A stretch of 64,000 nt of DNA, taken from Austropuccinia psidii. Its lineage: Eukaryota > Basidiomycota > Pucciniomycetes > Pucciniales > Sphaerophragmiaceae. Both the position numbers and the translations under genes were made by a program. This document shows positions 46,031 through 56,396 of this stretch, piece after piece; positions within the stretch are counted from its first letter, which is position 1; every line of letters starts with the position of its first letter. The DNA is taken from positions 61,432,019 through 61,496,018 of the forward strand of contig JALGQZ010000005.1 of NCBI GenBank assembly GCA_023105745.1, read 5' to 3'. The notes under the pieces were generated by a model. That model made no database searches, was not told where the DNA came from, and worked only from the letters and a program-made list of their open reading frames with translations.

Positions 46031-46387
46031 AACCTAATAACAAGGGCGCATGTCATATCAATTGTTGGCAATTGACTTCAAATCAATAAAGATACAATTC
46101 CAGATTACCTCCAGAAGATAAAAGCAAACATCAATCATACATCACACTATGGTCTTAAGCTGAAACGTGTGACATCCACCAATATTGGTTCCCCAGTTCC
46201 TTCAACTGAGGTTCCTCACCACCTGATCCTCCCACAACCAGCCACTGGTTGGTAAAAGTAACACAAGACCTACCTGTTTCCACACACACACATCAAAGAG
46301 GTCCTTCAACCAGTCATTATATAGAGGAAGGGTGTTTGATTTCCCAAGGTCAGCTATGAATCAGCAGGGCATCGGCAGGAATGACAC
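46031..46387. other. Unassigned spacer
   Basis: No ORF and no match to the elements here that I can see. It contains a small imperfect inverted motif (CCAGCCACTGGTTGG near 46235). Confidence 0.4.
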
Positions 46388-46953
46388 TATGCATGTGAAA
46401 CAGGGGGAGCCTGCCACACAATGCTGTAGGTGCATGTGCATAATTGTGACAACACACACAAAGGCCATAGAAAGTCTGGGCCTGATATTTTGCAGCTAAG
46501 GATCAGCTCAGCATGAGTGGTATTGAAATATTTCAGGTGACACAGATGGAGCCTGCAGCACAATGTGTTGGATGTTGGAGCGGTTTCATGAGTGTAATAC
46601 ACACACACAAACGCAAAAACATCAAGGTGTTTAATAATGTCAAGTGGAATTTTCAATTTGTAGATGACACATGTGCAGCCCATCACACAATGGTGTGGGT
46701 GCATAAGTATGACACATTCACACAAAGGCAAAAGTGTGTGAGGGCCTAATTTCAAGCAGCATTAACAATTTGGGGGGGACACATGTGGAGCAAGCCACAC
46801 AATGCGTAGGGTGCATAAGTGTGAGACAAAAACAAAGCCAAAAGTATTTGACAGCCTAATTTCAAGCAGCATTGAAAATTTGCAGGTAACAAGTGTGGAG
46901 CAAGCCACACAATGCAGTGGATGTGGGTGTGGGTGCATAAGTGTGACACATAC
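46388..46953. repeat. Degenerate minisatellite, five units
   Basis: Units begin at about 46392, 46536, 46665, 46777 and 46888, each with GTGGAGC(A/C)..CCACACAATG then GTGCATAAGTGTGACAC and CACAAAGGCAAAA. The last units are 110 bp apart; the first ones are longer (about 130 and 145 bp). It stops abruptly at the end of element G's LTR, inside a unit, so G inserted into the array. Confidence 0.8.
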
Positions 46954-47834
46954 TGTGGGAACTCCTCTTGTGTGGGATTAAAATGAGGCAGTACCTGGAG
47001 GGGGAAATCACAGGTAACTAGTTTTGAATTGCTAATAACTCCTGTAACCAAGGGTGGCAAGGGTGTATTGCCTGCCCCTCCTAAAATACTGAACAAAATC
47101 TTCCTTGGAGCTCACAAACCAAAATAAAATTAGTAAGTGGCTTTACAACTGCAGAAGACAAAATTCAGCAGTCTCAGATCAGACCTATTCAATAAATAAT
47201 ATGAAAAATAATGTCAGTAATTTGGTTAATTTTTAGATTTAATGAAATACTTGTCTGTTTTAATTTTAATCTTTTTTTTTTTTTTAAAATTGAGGTGAGT
47301 GGTTCCTTCTTAGTGATAAATCCTTGGTATGATATTTAAGGTTTTCTGGAAAATTTGATGAGTTTGATAAAGGTAATTTTGTCAAGGTAAAGTTATAATA
47401 TAGTAAAAATAATTTTTTTTAAAGGTTTGTTATTTTTTTTAAGAGTGGTTAATAATAAGATAAAACTGTATTTGTTAAATTTAAAAGGTAAGATTCTTTG
47501 ATATTGGATTTTTAAAGGGGTAAGCTATTTTTTAAGTCTTGATAATGGTGTTAATTTTACTGGATAAAGTATTTTAATAGAGTAGTAACCCTAATCTTGG
47601 GTACTGGGTAATTTTTTATTTTTATTTTAATAATAATAAGATTCCACTGAGCTTAGCTTTTGGGTAATCTTCAACACTATACTTCCACTGAGCTTAGCTA
47701 CTGGGTAAGTAAATTCACTATAATTTGCTGGACTACCTCCCAGATGAGGGATGACTTATTCCTGTGCTTGTAATGTGCAGAGGATATATTGTGCATGGGG
47801 GGGAATTTTGAAATTTGGGGGGAGAGAGCCTCTC

Positions 47835-47842
47835 TATTTATA
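47835..47842 (-). promoter_or_regulatory. TATA box in element G LTR
   Basis: The sense strand reads GGTATAAATAGAGAGG. It places transcription start near 47805. The 115-bp repeats lie directly upstream. Confidence 0.55.
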
Positions 47843-47879
47843 CCTTTTGGGAGCCCAGGGGGCCCTCCATGGGAGCTGT

Positions 47880-48240
47880 CTCTTTCCACTTTAATTCCTC
47901 TTGATTTCATCATGTGACTCTGTTTTTGGTGAGGACCTTTCTTGCATGGGTCAGGTGATTTAAGGTTTGGTGATAATTTTCTCTCTGCACAGCCTCCATT
48001 TATCACATGATTGTCTTTTGGTGAACTAATTATGATGTGATATTCTTGAATTTTCCTTGCATAAATGAGGTGATTCAATTTTGGCTGGGGATTTTTGTTG
48101 TGCACAGCCTCTTTTCTGTCACATGATATTCTGTTGGTGGATGCAGTATCACATGATGACCTTGTAATTCCTTTGCATATGTCCTATTTTAGGTTGGGTA
48201 GAAATGGCTGTGTAATTTATGCAGGTGTCATGTTTGTTTT
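47880..48240 (-). repeat. 115-bp tandem repeats in U3 of element G
   Basis: Period 115 bp (CTTGCAT at 47941, 48056; CTTTGCAT at 48171), with a partial copy at the left, about 2.6-3 copies in all. Each has TGCACAGCCTC, TCACATGAT and GGTGATT. The repeats sit immediately upstream of the TATA box in sense, the position of retroviral enhancer repeats. Confidence 0.75.
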
Positions 48241-48941
48241 TCTTCTTTTTGAACTTTAAAATGAAGTCAGGTGATAACTTCTTGCATTGGTGAATTTACT
48301 GTTTTTTATGAGATGACGTGATTTTTGATTTTGACACATGCTGTGCATAGTCATGTGGTTGAGATTTAATTGGAATTGTGTACTGCATGCAGCCTGTTGT
48401 AACTAGCTTTAGTTTGCATGAGGTGATGAGTGGTGTATGTAATTATGATTCTGTTTTAAGGTTTTAAGTGGTGTTACTGTGGATATAAGATAAGGTACTC
48501 CTGTGGCTGTGTTGTAAGTGAGCTTCAGGAATTCCATGGAGTTGAGCTTTGCATCATGTGACTTTTCTATGTGGAGTTTTAGGTTGCTGTGTAATTCATG
48601 CAGGTGTCCTTTTCTTGCTGCATGAGTCCTGTGGCTGTAAGGGGGTGTAAAGCTGGGTGGGGTGTGTAATTTAAAGGGTGGTACCTTGTTTCTTGTAACT
48701 AGTTTACTATATGTAACTTGATTTTTACATATGAATAATGAAATTGAATAATTTATTTAAGCACATACACTGCCCTTTGGTGCCTGTGCCATGGTTTTAT
48801 GAGTTAAATCCAGTTTCTTGCTGTAAAATTGACCTTTTGGTGGAAAATTTGAGTGTAAGTCTGCCTGTAGGCTGGATTTACTGCTGTTATGGGGTACTAT
48901 GAGCTTGAGCCTGGTGAAAAAAAATGGTATGGAATACCACA

Positions 48942-48956
48942 TCCCCCTCTCCATTT
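48942..48956 (-). other. Polypurine tract of element G
   Basis: Sense ATGGAGAGGGGGA followed directly by the LTR start TGTGG. Confidence 0.7.
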
Positions 48957-48989
48957 AATGCTGTCCCCAGAATTCCAGGTGAGAGCTCT

Positions 48990-51900
48990 CTATTCTTCAT
49001 CTGATTCTGTGGTTTCCTCCAATACCTCTTCCTCATTTATTGATTCATCTTCTACACTTTGTTCTTCTTCTGTGTCTTCTTTTGTGTTTATCAACTTTCC
49101 TCTTGGGTAGAACCTCTTGACTTGAGATGCTGCAAATCTTCTTGCTAATTCTGTTCCATCAAGTTCCTCAAGTTCATATGGTCCATTGTTTATTTGTTTG
49201 ATTACTCTGTAGGGTCCATTCCATTTGTTTTTGAAAAGTAGTCCCCAATTAGTTTCTATTGCTTTGTTGTAAACCAGGATCAAATCTCCTGGATTGAGTG
49301 GTGATCTTAGTTGATGTGCCATTCTTCTATCCCAATATTTCATTGAGTCCTCCCTTGATTTTTTGAGTTTTTCTGCTGCTTTCCTTCTCATTTCTTCTTT
49401 TCCTTCTAATTCTTTAGCTCTGGCTTCCAATAATTCCTCAGTTGTGGATATTTTGTGCCATTCTACTGCTAAAAAGGTTTTTGTTTCAATGTCAATTGGT
49501 AATACTGGTAGTTGTCCAAATTGGAGTTCAAATGGTGAGAAACCAGTTGTCCTTTTGGTGGAGATTCTGTCAGCCAATGTAACCAAAGGTAGATATTTTT
49601 TCCATTTTCCTCCATTTTCTCCACACATCTTGACTAATGCATCTTTAAGTTGTTTATGGCCCCTTTCAACCATTCCTTGAGACTCTGGGTAATAGGGTGT
49701 GGTGACTCTGATTTTTGATCCTGCTTTCTTTAGTGCATCTTGCAATTCTTTTCCAAACTCTGGCCCCCCATCAACAGTTCCTTCCTTTGGTGAGCCATAC
49801 CTGCATATCCATTCTGAGGTGAACCATTCTGAAACTGCTTTTGCTGTTAATTTGACTAGTCCAACTGTTTCTGGCCATCCTGAAAAGTCATCTCTGGCCA
49901 CAACCATATATTTCCATCTTCCAGATTTGATATGGACTGCATCCATGCTTACCCTTTCAAATATTGTTGATGTTGCTGTAGGCCTTCCTTGTTCCCTTTG
50001 TAAGTTTTGACTTCTCTTTTGGCAGGCTAGGCAAGATTGAACCCATTTCTTGACTGATTTCTTCATTCCTTCCCACCAAAATCTTGCTTTAATTCTTCTG
50101 TAAGTTTCATTTTCTCCTCTGTGGCCCATGTCTTCATGAAGTGACTTTAAAATGTATCTTTGAACTTCTTGACTTGATACCACCAATTGAGGGTTAGGGT
50201 TATTTCTTCTTTTGAGCTGGCCATCTTCCAAGAAAAAGTTGGATGACCTTCTTTTTATCCTTCTAAATTCTTCATCTTTACTTGATTGTGGTTTTTTCAT
50301 TGTACTTAAGTATTCCTGCATTCTCTTCCAAAATCCTTCTTGTTTGGTTGGCACTTGTATTCCTGAAAGATTGAGTGAATTTACATTCTTGGCCCCAAAT
50401 CCAGGGTGTGGCTTGATCCAATCTTCTTCTTCATCAAATTCTGGTGCATCTTCATCTTCATCTGAGTTTTTTGGTCTTCTGGAGAGCCCATCTGGCATAG
50501 TGAAAGTTTTCCCTGGTTTGTGTACCAAATCAAAGGAAAATAGTTGAATGAAAGCCACCCATCTTGTCATGGGGGCATTGGGTAAGCAAGGGGTGTTGAT
50601 CATTTCAATTAAGGCCTTGGCATCAACCTGTAATTCAAAATGTTGTCCCCAAAGTATGGTTTGAAGCTTCTTGAGAATTCTTGCAACTCCACAGAGTTCC
50701 AATTTGGGTTGTGAGTATTTTGATTCCAATTTTGAAAAAGTTATTGATTCATATAATACTGGTCTGTCTTTTCCTTCTTTATCTTCTTGAGTGAGTACTG
50801 CTCCTGCAGCAATGTAGCTTGAATCTACTGCTAGCTTAATTTTTCCTGCTCCTTTGTCATAATCCAATTTCTTGAGGGTTATTTCTTCTCCAACTATTCT
50901 TCTGAGCTTATGGAAAGCTTCTTCACATTTTTGATCCCAGTCCCAGTCAACATCTTCTCTGGTGAGCCTTCTGAGTGGTGATGCAATTTGTGAGAAGTTT
51001 TCAATGAACATCCTTACATAGGCACAAAGACCAAGAAATCCTCTTATTTCCTTTTTGTTGAGAGGTTTTGGCCAATTTTGAATCTTGTTGATCTTTTGTT
51101 TTGAGATTGTTCTTCCTTTGAATGATACAACATGCCCTACTATGTCCAAAGCTGGAACACAGCATGCAAACTTGGATCCTGAGATAGTAAGTCCTGCTTC
51201 TTCAATCCTGAATAAAATTCTTTCTAAGGTTATGGCATATTCCCATATAAATCTTCTGATTGAGGGGTTTTCTGGTAGTGTTTCTTGATTGTAAAGTGAT
51301 CTTGGTCCTTTTATTCCTCCATCATCAATGAAAATTCCTACACTTTCTGGTATTTCTTCTTGAAGTATCCAGGTCATTTGGGCTTGGTATACTGCTACTG
51401 AGTTGGTGGCTCCTTGGGGTAGTCTTGTGAGTTGCATCCTTCCAAGGGGTGTTTCAAAAGTTGTGAGGGGTTTTGTAGTGACATCTAATTCTCTTTCATC
51501 ATATCCTCCCATGATGTCTCCTAGTCCATAGCATGCTCTTCCTGCAAATGCATCTACAAATTCTTCAATGTGAGGTGGTAAGCCAGCATCCTTGATGGTG
51601 ACTTTGTTGAGTTCTTGAAGGTCATGGACAATTCTGAGTTTCCCATTTGATTTGGCCACACAAAAGATTGGGCTTGTGTAGCTTGAGGTGGATTGCTCAT
51701 AGAGTCCAGTCCTGATTCTTTCTCTGATTTATTCAGTAAACTGAGGTAAAATTGATTTGGGTATAGGAATAGGTTTCTTCTGCCAAGGTTCATGAGGTAT
51801 TACTGGTATCTTGTAAGGTTTTCCATATGAGTGTTTGAGTAATCCTCTTTCTTCTTCACAGAAAGCTATTGCTTTTTCCCTTAAGGTAATGACATTTCTG

Positions 51901-52154
51901 AGTAAATTGATTTCTTCATTTGATAACCATCCTGGTGGGCCAAAATTGACTGCTTGGAGTCTTTCATGGGTGACCTTGAAGGTTTCTTGAAATATAGGTG
52001 GGTTGGGTGATAAAGGTGTTTCATAAGGATCTCTTGACAAAGGTGGTCTTTCCAAAGGTGGTTTAAGGTCTTGAGGTATTGGCTCATTGACTGGTCTCAC
52101 CTTCTTCAGGACTGATTTGTATTTGGCTGCTAAAATTTGGTGATTAATCTTCAA
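48990..52154 (-). CDS. Element G Pol: RT, RNase H, integrase
   Basis: About 1054 codons in one frame from ATG 52154, interrupted by one TAA (51729-51731). The first 141 codons are a linker (KINHQILAAKYKSVLKKVRP...). RT follows with a FIDD catalytic motif (D112-D113, counted from Met 51659), then RNase H (LAVDSSYIAAGAVLT), the HHCC zinc domain (HEDMGHRGENETYRRI...CLACQKR), and the integrase core with D (VSMDAVH), D (TVDGGPEF) and E (YPESQGMVERG). A C-terminal barrel (LNPGDLILVYNK) and an acidic tail follow, with no chromodomain. The variant FIDD (Y to F) and the acidic tail distinguish this lineage from A-D. Confidence 0.9.
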
Positions 52155-54262
52155 TTAGTTATTTTGTTTCTTCTTCTTTTTTTTTTTTTTTTTTTTTTTT
52201 TTAATTATTTCTAAGAATTTGCTAGTGTCCTGAAATCTTGAGGTCTTCACAATTCTTCTTTCTTCTTTCTTCCATAAAAAATGTAATTTAAGGTCATACA
52301 GGACCTACAACTAGGTGTGTAACCCCTGTATATTAGGTATACAAGTCCTGCAGTTTAAGTCATGCAAGGACCTCCTGGCCTAATCCAAGGGCTTATCTTG
52401 ATTCTTGAGCTCCTTTGAGATCTATTTTGGATTCCACTTGACTCTTGTTTTATTCTTCAATCTTCATGATTCCCACTTGATGCAAGATTCTTCTGGTAGT
52501 TTTATTTCTTGAAAAGGAATTTTCTTGTCTTAATTGATGGCTTGAGACTTCACTTTGTTCATTTTGGCCAACTTGATAATGATAAACACCTGTAAAACCC
52601 CTTGTTCCTGTTACACAAAGGGCGGAGTTTATTGTCATGCTGAGGACAAAAATGGTCCTTCAGCACTTCTCCTGACTAGGACAATCCCCTCCAGCTTCTT
52701 GGCTGTTATTATTTTTTATAAGTTTCCCTGCCCAAGTCTTCAGGGGAAGCAGTTTACTGTCATGCTGAGGACCTCTTGAGTCTTCAATCTTCTTTAAAAT
52801 CCCAAGGGCAATTTGAGTTGAGTGTTTTCATAATCTTGTTAGTCCATCATGTTGAGTGAGTCCTGAGTCCATAATTAATCCAGTGAGTCAACCTTCAGTC
52901 CATAAATCCTTACCACTTATTCTTGAATTCCAAATGAGTTTCAATCCAGAATCAAAGAAGTGTCCAAGGTCTTGTGTTGTCCAGAGGTCAATCCATAAGT
53001 AACTCCTGTTTTTCTTCATAAATAATCTTCTTCATTTTCAGTATTGTGAATAATTGCCCTATGATAAATTGTTTCCAAATTCTCTTGCTATTTCTTAAAA
53101 ATAATGTATATCCTTTTTTGTATTCCTGAATTATACCTGTTATAAAGAAATGAAAAAATAAAAAATTGTAATAATAAGGTGATTTGAAAATTTATTTTAA
53201 TATTAATTTATTGATAAATATTGTTTAATAATATTTGTTTGGATGAGGGCCCCCCTCTCCATTTAAAAATCTTGAGTTGGTTTTCAAATTTTGAAGAGGA
53301 TATGTTCTCATTCCCCCAAAACTTCCACTATAAGGGATAGTGAAAGAAATAAGTTTACCCACCCCTTATTTTTTATAGTGATTTTGATAAGGATAAATAA
53401 TGATACATAAATTTACATAGTTCTATTTGAATGATGATTCAATAATACGTTGCTTTTTTTTTTTTTTTAATTTAAGTATAAAATAACCATTAAGTGGGAT
53501 ATCTGAGTAAAAATCACAGTTTCAAAAGAAATAATCCTGAATCACAATTAAGATCATGGAACTGTTTGGTTGAAGGTGGTAATTTGTGCCAATCAGTAAA
53601 AATTGGTGCTCTTGAGAGTATTTATGATTAATATTACATAGTTGAATGATCATAATTTGAGTCCTTTAATCATATAATGACCCTTATGATGCCACAACTC
53701 TTCCTTTTGGAATCATCATTGTGACTCAGACTTTATTTCAAGTCCATCCCCTTTATGGTTCAGATTTTCTGTTACCCATAAATGCATTTGAGTTGCTAAA
53801 AAATATAAACAGTGAAATTGAAAATTTTTACAATTGAAAAAAAACTCTTCTTTGCTTTTTGGGCGGCTTTCAAAATTTTATTTGGAATAAACAGCACATT
53901 GAGGTGTTATTAATATGTAAATTCCCCAAATTATGTCATCACTCTCTTGTAATTGAAGAAATATTTCAAATAAATTGATCATTTTTTTTTTTTTTTTTTT
54001 TTTTTAAGAAAAGGTCTTGATTTAGAGTTTGTTTGTTTTTTTTTTGTTTTTTTTAATTATTATTATTTTTGAGTGGAAACATTGAGCCAATTTAATGGCT
54101 CTTATTGTAATAGTAGGAAAATTATAATAGAAAAAATAGAATATTCTTGAGATCATGAATGGGATATGCCCCTAATTCTTAGTGAAAATAAATAGTTGAA
54201 TTTTGGATAAAAAATAAAATAAAAATATGTTCAAAAAGCATAAGTCAGCATATCTTTCCAAT

Positions 54263-54306
<44 letters not shown>

Positions 54307-54342
54307 AAATAAAATTAGAAAAAATAGGAAATAAAACCTTAG
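52155..54342. other. Non-coding part of element G, with poly-T tracts
   Basis: No ORF above noise. Poly-T runs at 52177-52202 (26 nt), 53452-53468 and 53982-54005 (24), plus 54265-54300 (36). Two outlying copies of the hairpin repeat lie at 52625-52650 and 52749-52774. GGGC(C)CCCCTCTCCATTTAA at 53250 echoes the polypurine-tract region at 48945, which may mark an old second copy of that end. Confidence 0.5.
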
Positions 54343-56312
54343 GTAGTTTATAGTCTTGCCTAGGACTTATCCTCCGTTTGTAGTCCTTGTCAAATCTTTT
54401 TGAATACTTTAAATAGGCAGTTTATGGTCTTGCTAAGGACCATTGGTTGATTGTTTTTTATTTTATTTGAGTCCTTATTGATAATTCTAATGGTGGGCAG
54501 TTTATGGTCTTGCCAAGGACCTTAGATTGATTGTGTTGTAACTTTGAGTCCTTGTTGAGATTTCTAATGGTGGGCAGTTTTATGGTCTTGCCAAGGACCA
54601 TATGTTGTCTTTGCTTTGTTCCTTGTTGATAATTTTAGTGATTTATTTTTGATATTTGAAGGGGCAGTTTATGGTCTTTCCAAAGACCTATGCTTGATTG
54701 TGTTGTAAATTTGAGTTCTTGTTGATAATTCTAATGGTGGGCAGTTTATGGTCTTACCAAGGACCATTGGTTTATTGTTTTGTTGATAGCTGCTTGATTT
54801 ATTGTTGATTCTTTTGGTTTTGATTTATCTTCAAAGCCAAGTTGAAAATTGAATTAAACAGTTTATAGTCTTATTGAGGACTCTTGGTTAATTTTTTTTC
54901 TTTGAGTCCTTGTTGATACTTTTGGTTTTGATTTATCTTCAAGGCCAAGTTGTAAATTTAATTAAACAGTTTATAGTCTTGTTAAGGACTCCTTACTCTT
55001 TATAAGCCTTATGCTTATAGCATCAGGACAATTCTTGAATGATAAACACCTAATTCATGAAATATACTTATATATATACTGTTTTTGTTTTGTTTCTTTT
55101 TGTTTCTCATTAGAATATACCTGCATCAAAAATAAAAAGACATTTTTAGCATTGATAGAGGAAAGAAGAATCAAATAAATAAAATCAAGCAGTTTTAAGC
55201 CATGCTGAGGGCTTTTTGTGTTCATTATTTCCTCTAATTATCAAACTAAAGGGAAAATCAGTAAAAAACATAAAAAATAAAATTTGAGCAGTTTAATTCC
55301 TTGCTCAGGGCATTGCATTGTCCTTTATAGCCCTGTAGCACATAAAAATAAATATGTCAGCTTCCTGTAATATCAAGGAAAAAAAATTCCAGCAGTTTAA
55401 TGTCTTGCTGAGGACATTTTTGGTTAATTTTTTTTATCCCTGTAACATAAAAAAATTAATAAACTAAATTCAATCAATTAAATAAGCAAAACCAGCAGTT
55501 TAAAGCCATGCTGAGGGCTTTCTTTTTGTTTAATTAAATTATTTTTAAAGCCCTGTAAAAAAATAGAAAATCATTTTAAGTAAAATAAATAGCCAGAAGA
55601 TGAAAAATGAAAGCAGAAACCAGCAGTTTAATGTCTTGCTGAGGACATTTGTTATTTTATTTTAAAGCCATTCTGTTATATATTTATATTGATTCACATA
55701 TATAAAAAAAAATAAAAAATATGTTAGTAAAAAAAATAAGAAATTTGATAAATGATAAAAGTGAGAGTGAGCAGTTTAAGGCCTTGCTCAGGGCATTTAT
55801 TTTTTTTAGAGCCCTGTAAAAAATTAAACAATCATATTTTTTTTAATTTGAAATAAAATAAGAAACCAGCAGTTTAATGCCATACTGAGGGCTCACCTGT
55901 AGCACAATTAAATGTGTCAGCTCCATTTTATATCCAAGATAAATTAAGAATGAAAAAGAAATAAGCAGTTTAAAGCCTTGCTGAGGGCCTTTATTGTTTT
56001 TATTTCTTTTCTCTTTTTTTTTTTTTAATTTTAATTTATTTTTTTTGATTTATTTTCTTCTTCTTTGTAAAACAAATCATCAGTAAATTTGAAGATATTG
56101 AAGAAAATAAAAAATAAATAAGTAGATTATTTATATTCTTTTGTCAGTTCCATTCATTCAGTTTATTATTATTATTATTTAAGTTTTTTTTTTTTTTTTT
56201 TTTTTTTTAGAAAATAAATGAACAAAAATAAAGACAAGAACCATCAGTCAAGCTTAATTTTAATAAAAATAGAAAATAAAAAATAAACAGTTTAAAGTCT
56301 TGTTTAGGACTA
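54343..56312 (-). repeat. Array of covarying hairpin repeats
   Basis: About 17 copies of a 25-28 bp unit: CAGTTTA, then a 4-6 bp stem arm, an 8-nt loop (T/A)TGC(T/C)(G/A)AG, and the matching arm. Starts: 54343, 54417, 54497, 54574, 54664, 54741, 54859, 54967, 55189, 55288, 55392, 55495, 55623, 55771, 55869, 55965, 56287. Spacing is about 75-225 bp, with AT-rich, unrelated sequence between. Arms differ between copies but stay complementary: ATGGTC/GACCAT, AATGTC/GACATT, AAAGCC/GGCTTT, AGTC/GACT. Confidence 0.85.
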
Positions 56313-56353
56313 TCTTTTTTTTTTTTTGTTTTCCTGATTTATTTTACCAAATG

Positions 56354-56395
<42 letters not shown>

Positions 56396-56396
<1 letters not shown>

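Larger units (their letters stand above)
46954..48941 (-). repeat. Element G 3' LTR (1988 bp)
   Basis: The sense strand starts TGTGGTATTCC after the polypurine tract and would end GAGTTCCCACA; TGTGG/CCACA form the inverted ends. The left neighbour bases are catac, a possible TSD that cannot be checked because the other end is outside. It contains a TATA box and three copies of a 115-bp repeat. A 41-bp direct duplication (TTCCACTGAGCTTAGCT at 47642 and 47683) lies in the R/U5 part. Confidence 0.65.

Noticed and set aside
46387..47096. ORFs of 114-122 codons over the minisatellite
   Set aside because: Repeat-derived; Cys/His-rich stretches come from CACA/TGTG repeats, not zinc fingers.
47698..48105. 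135-codon minus ORF in G's LTR
   Set aside because: It runs through the 115-bp tandem repeats and repeats itself; probably repeat-driven openness.
53240..53350. A second G LTR starting near 53250
   Set aside because: Only about 15 bases (CCCCTCTCCATTTAA) match the polypurine-tract region; the following sequence does not resemble the LTR.
54343..56312. CRISPR-like array (short repeats with variable spacers)
   Set aside because: Repeats are imperfect, spacers range from about 50 to 200 bp and are low-complexity, and the organism is a fungus.
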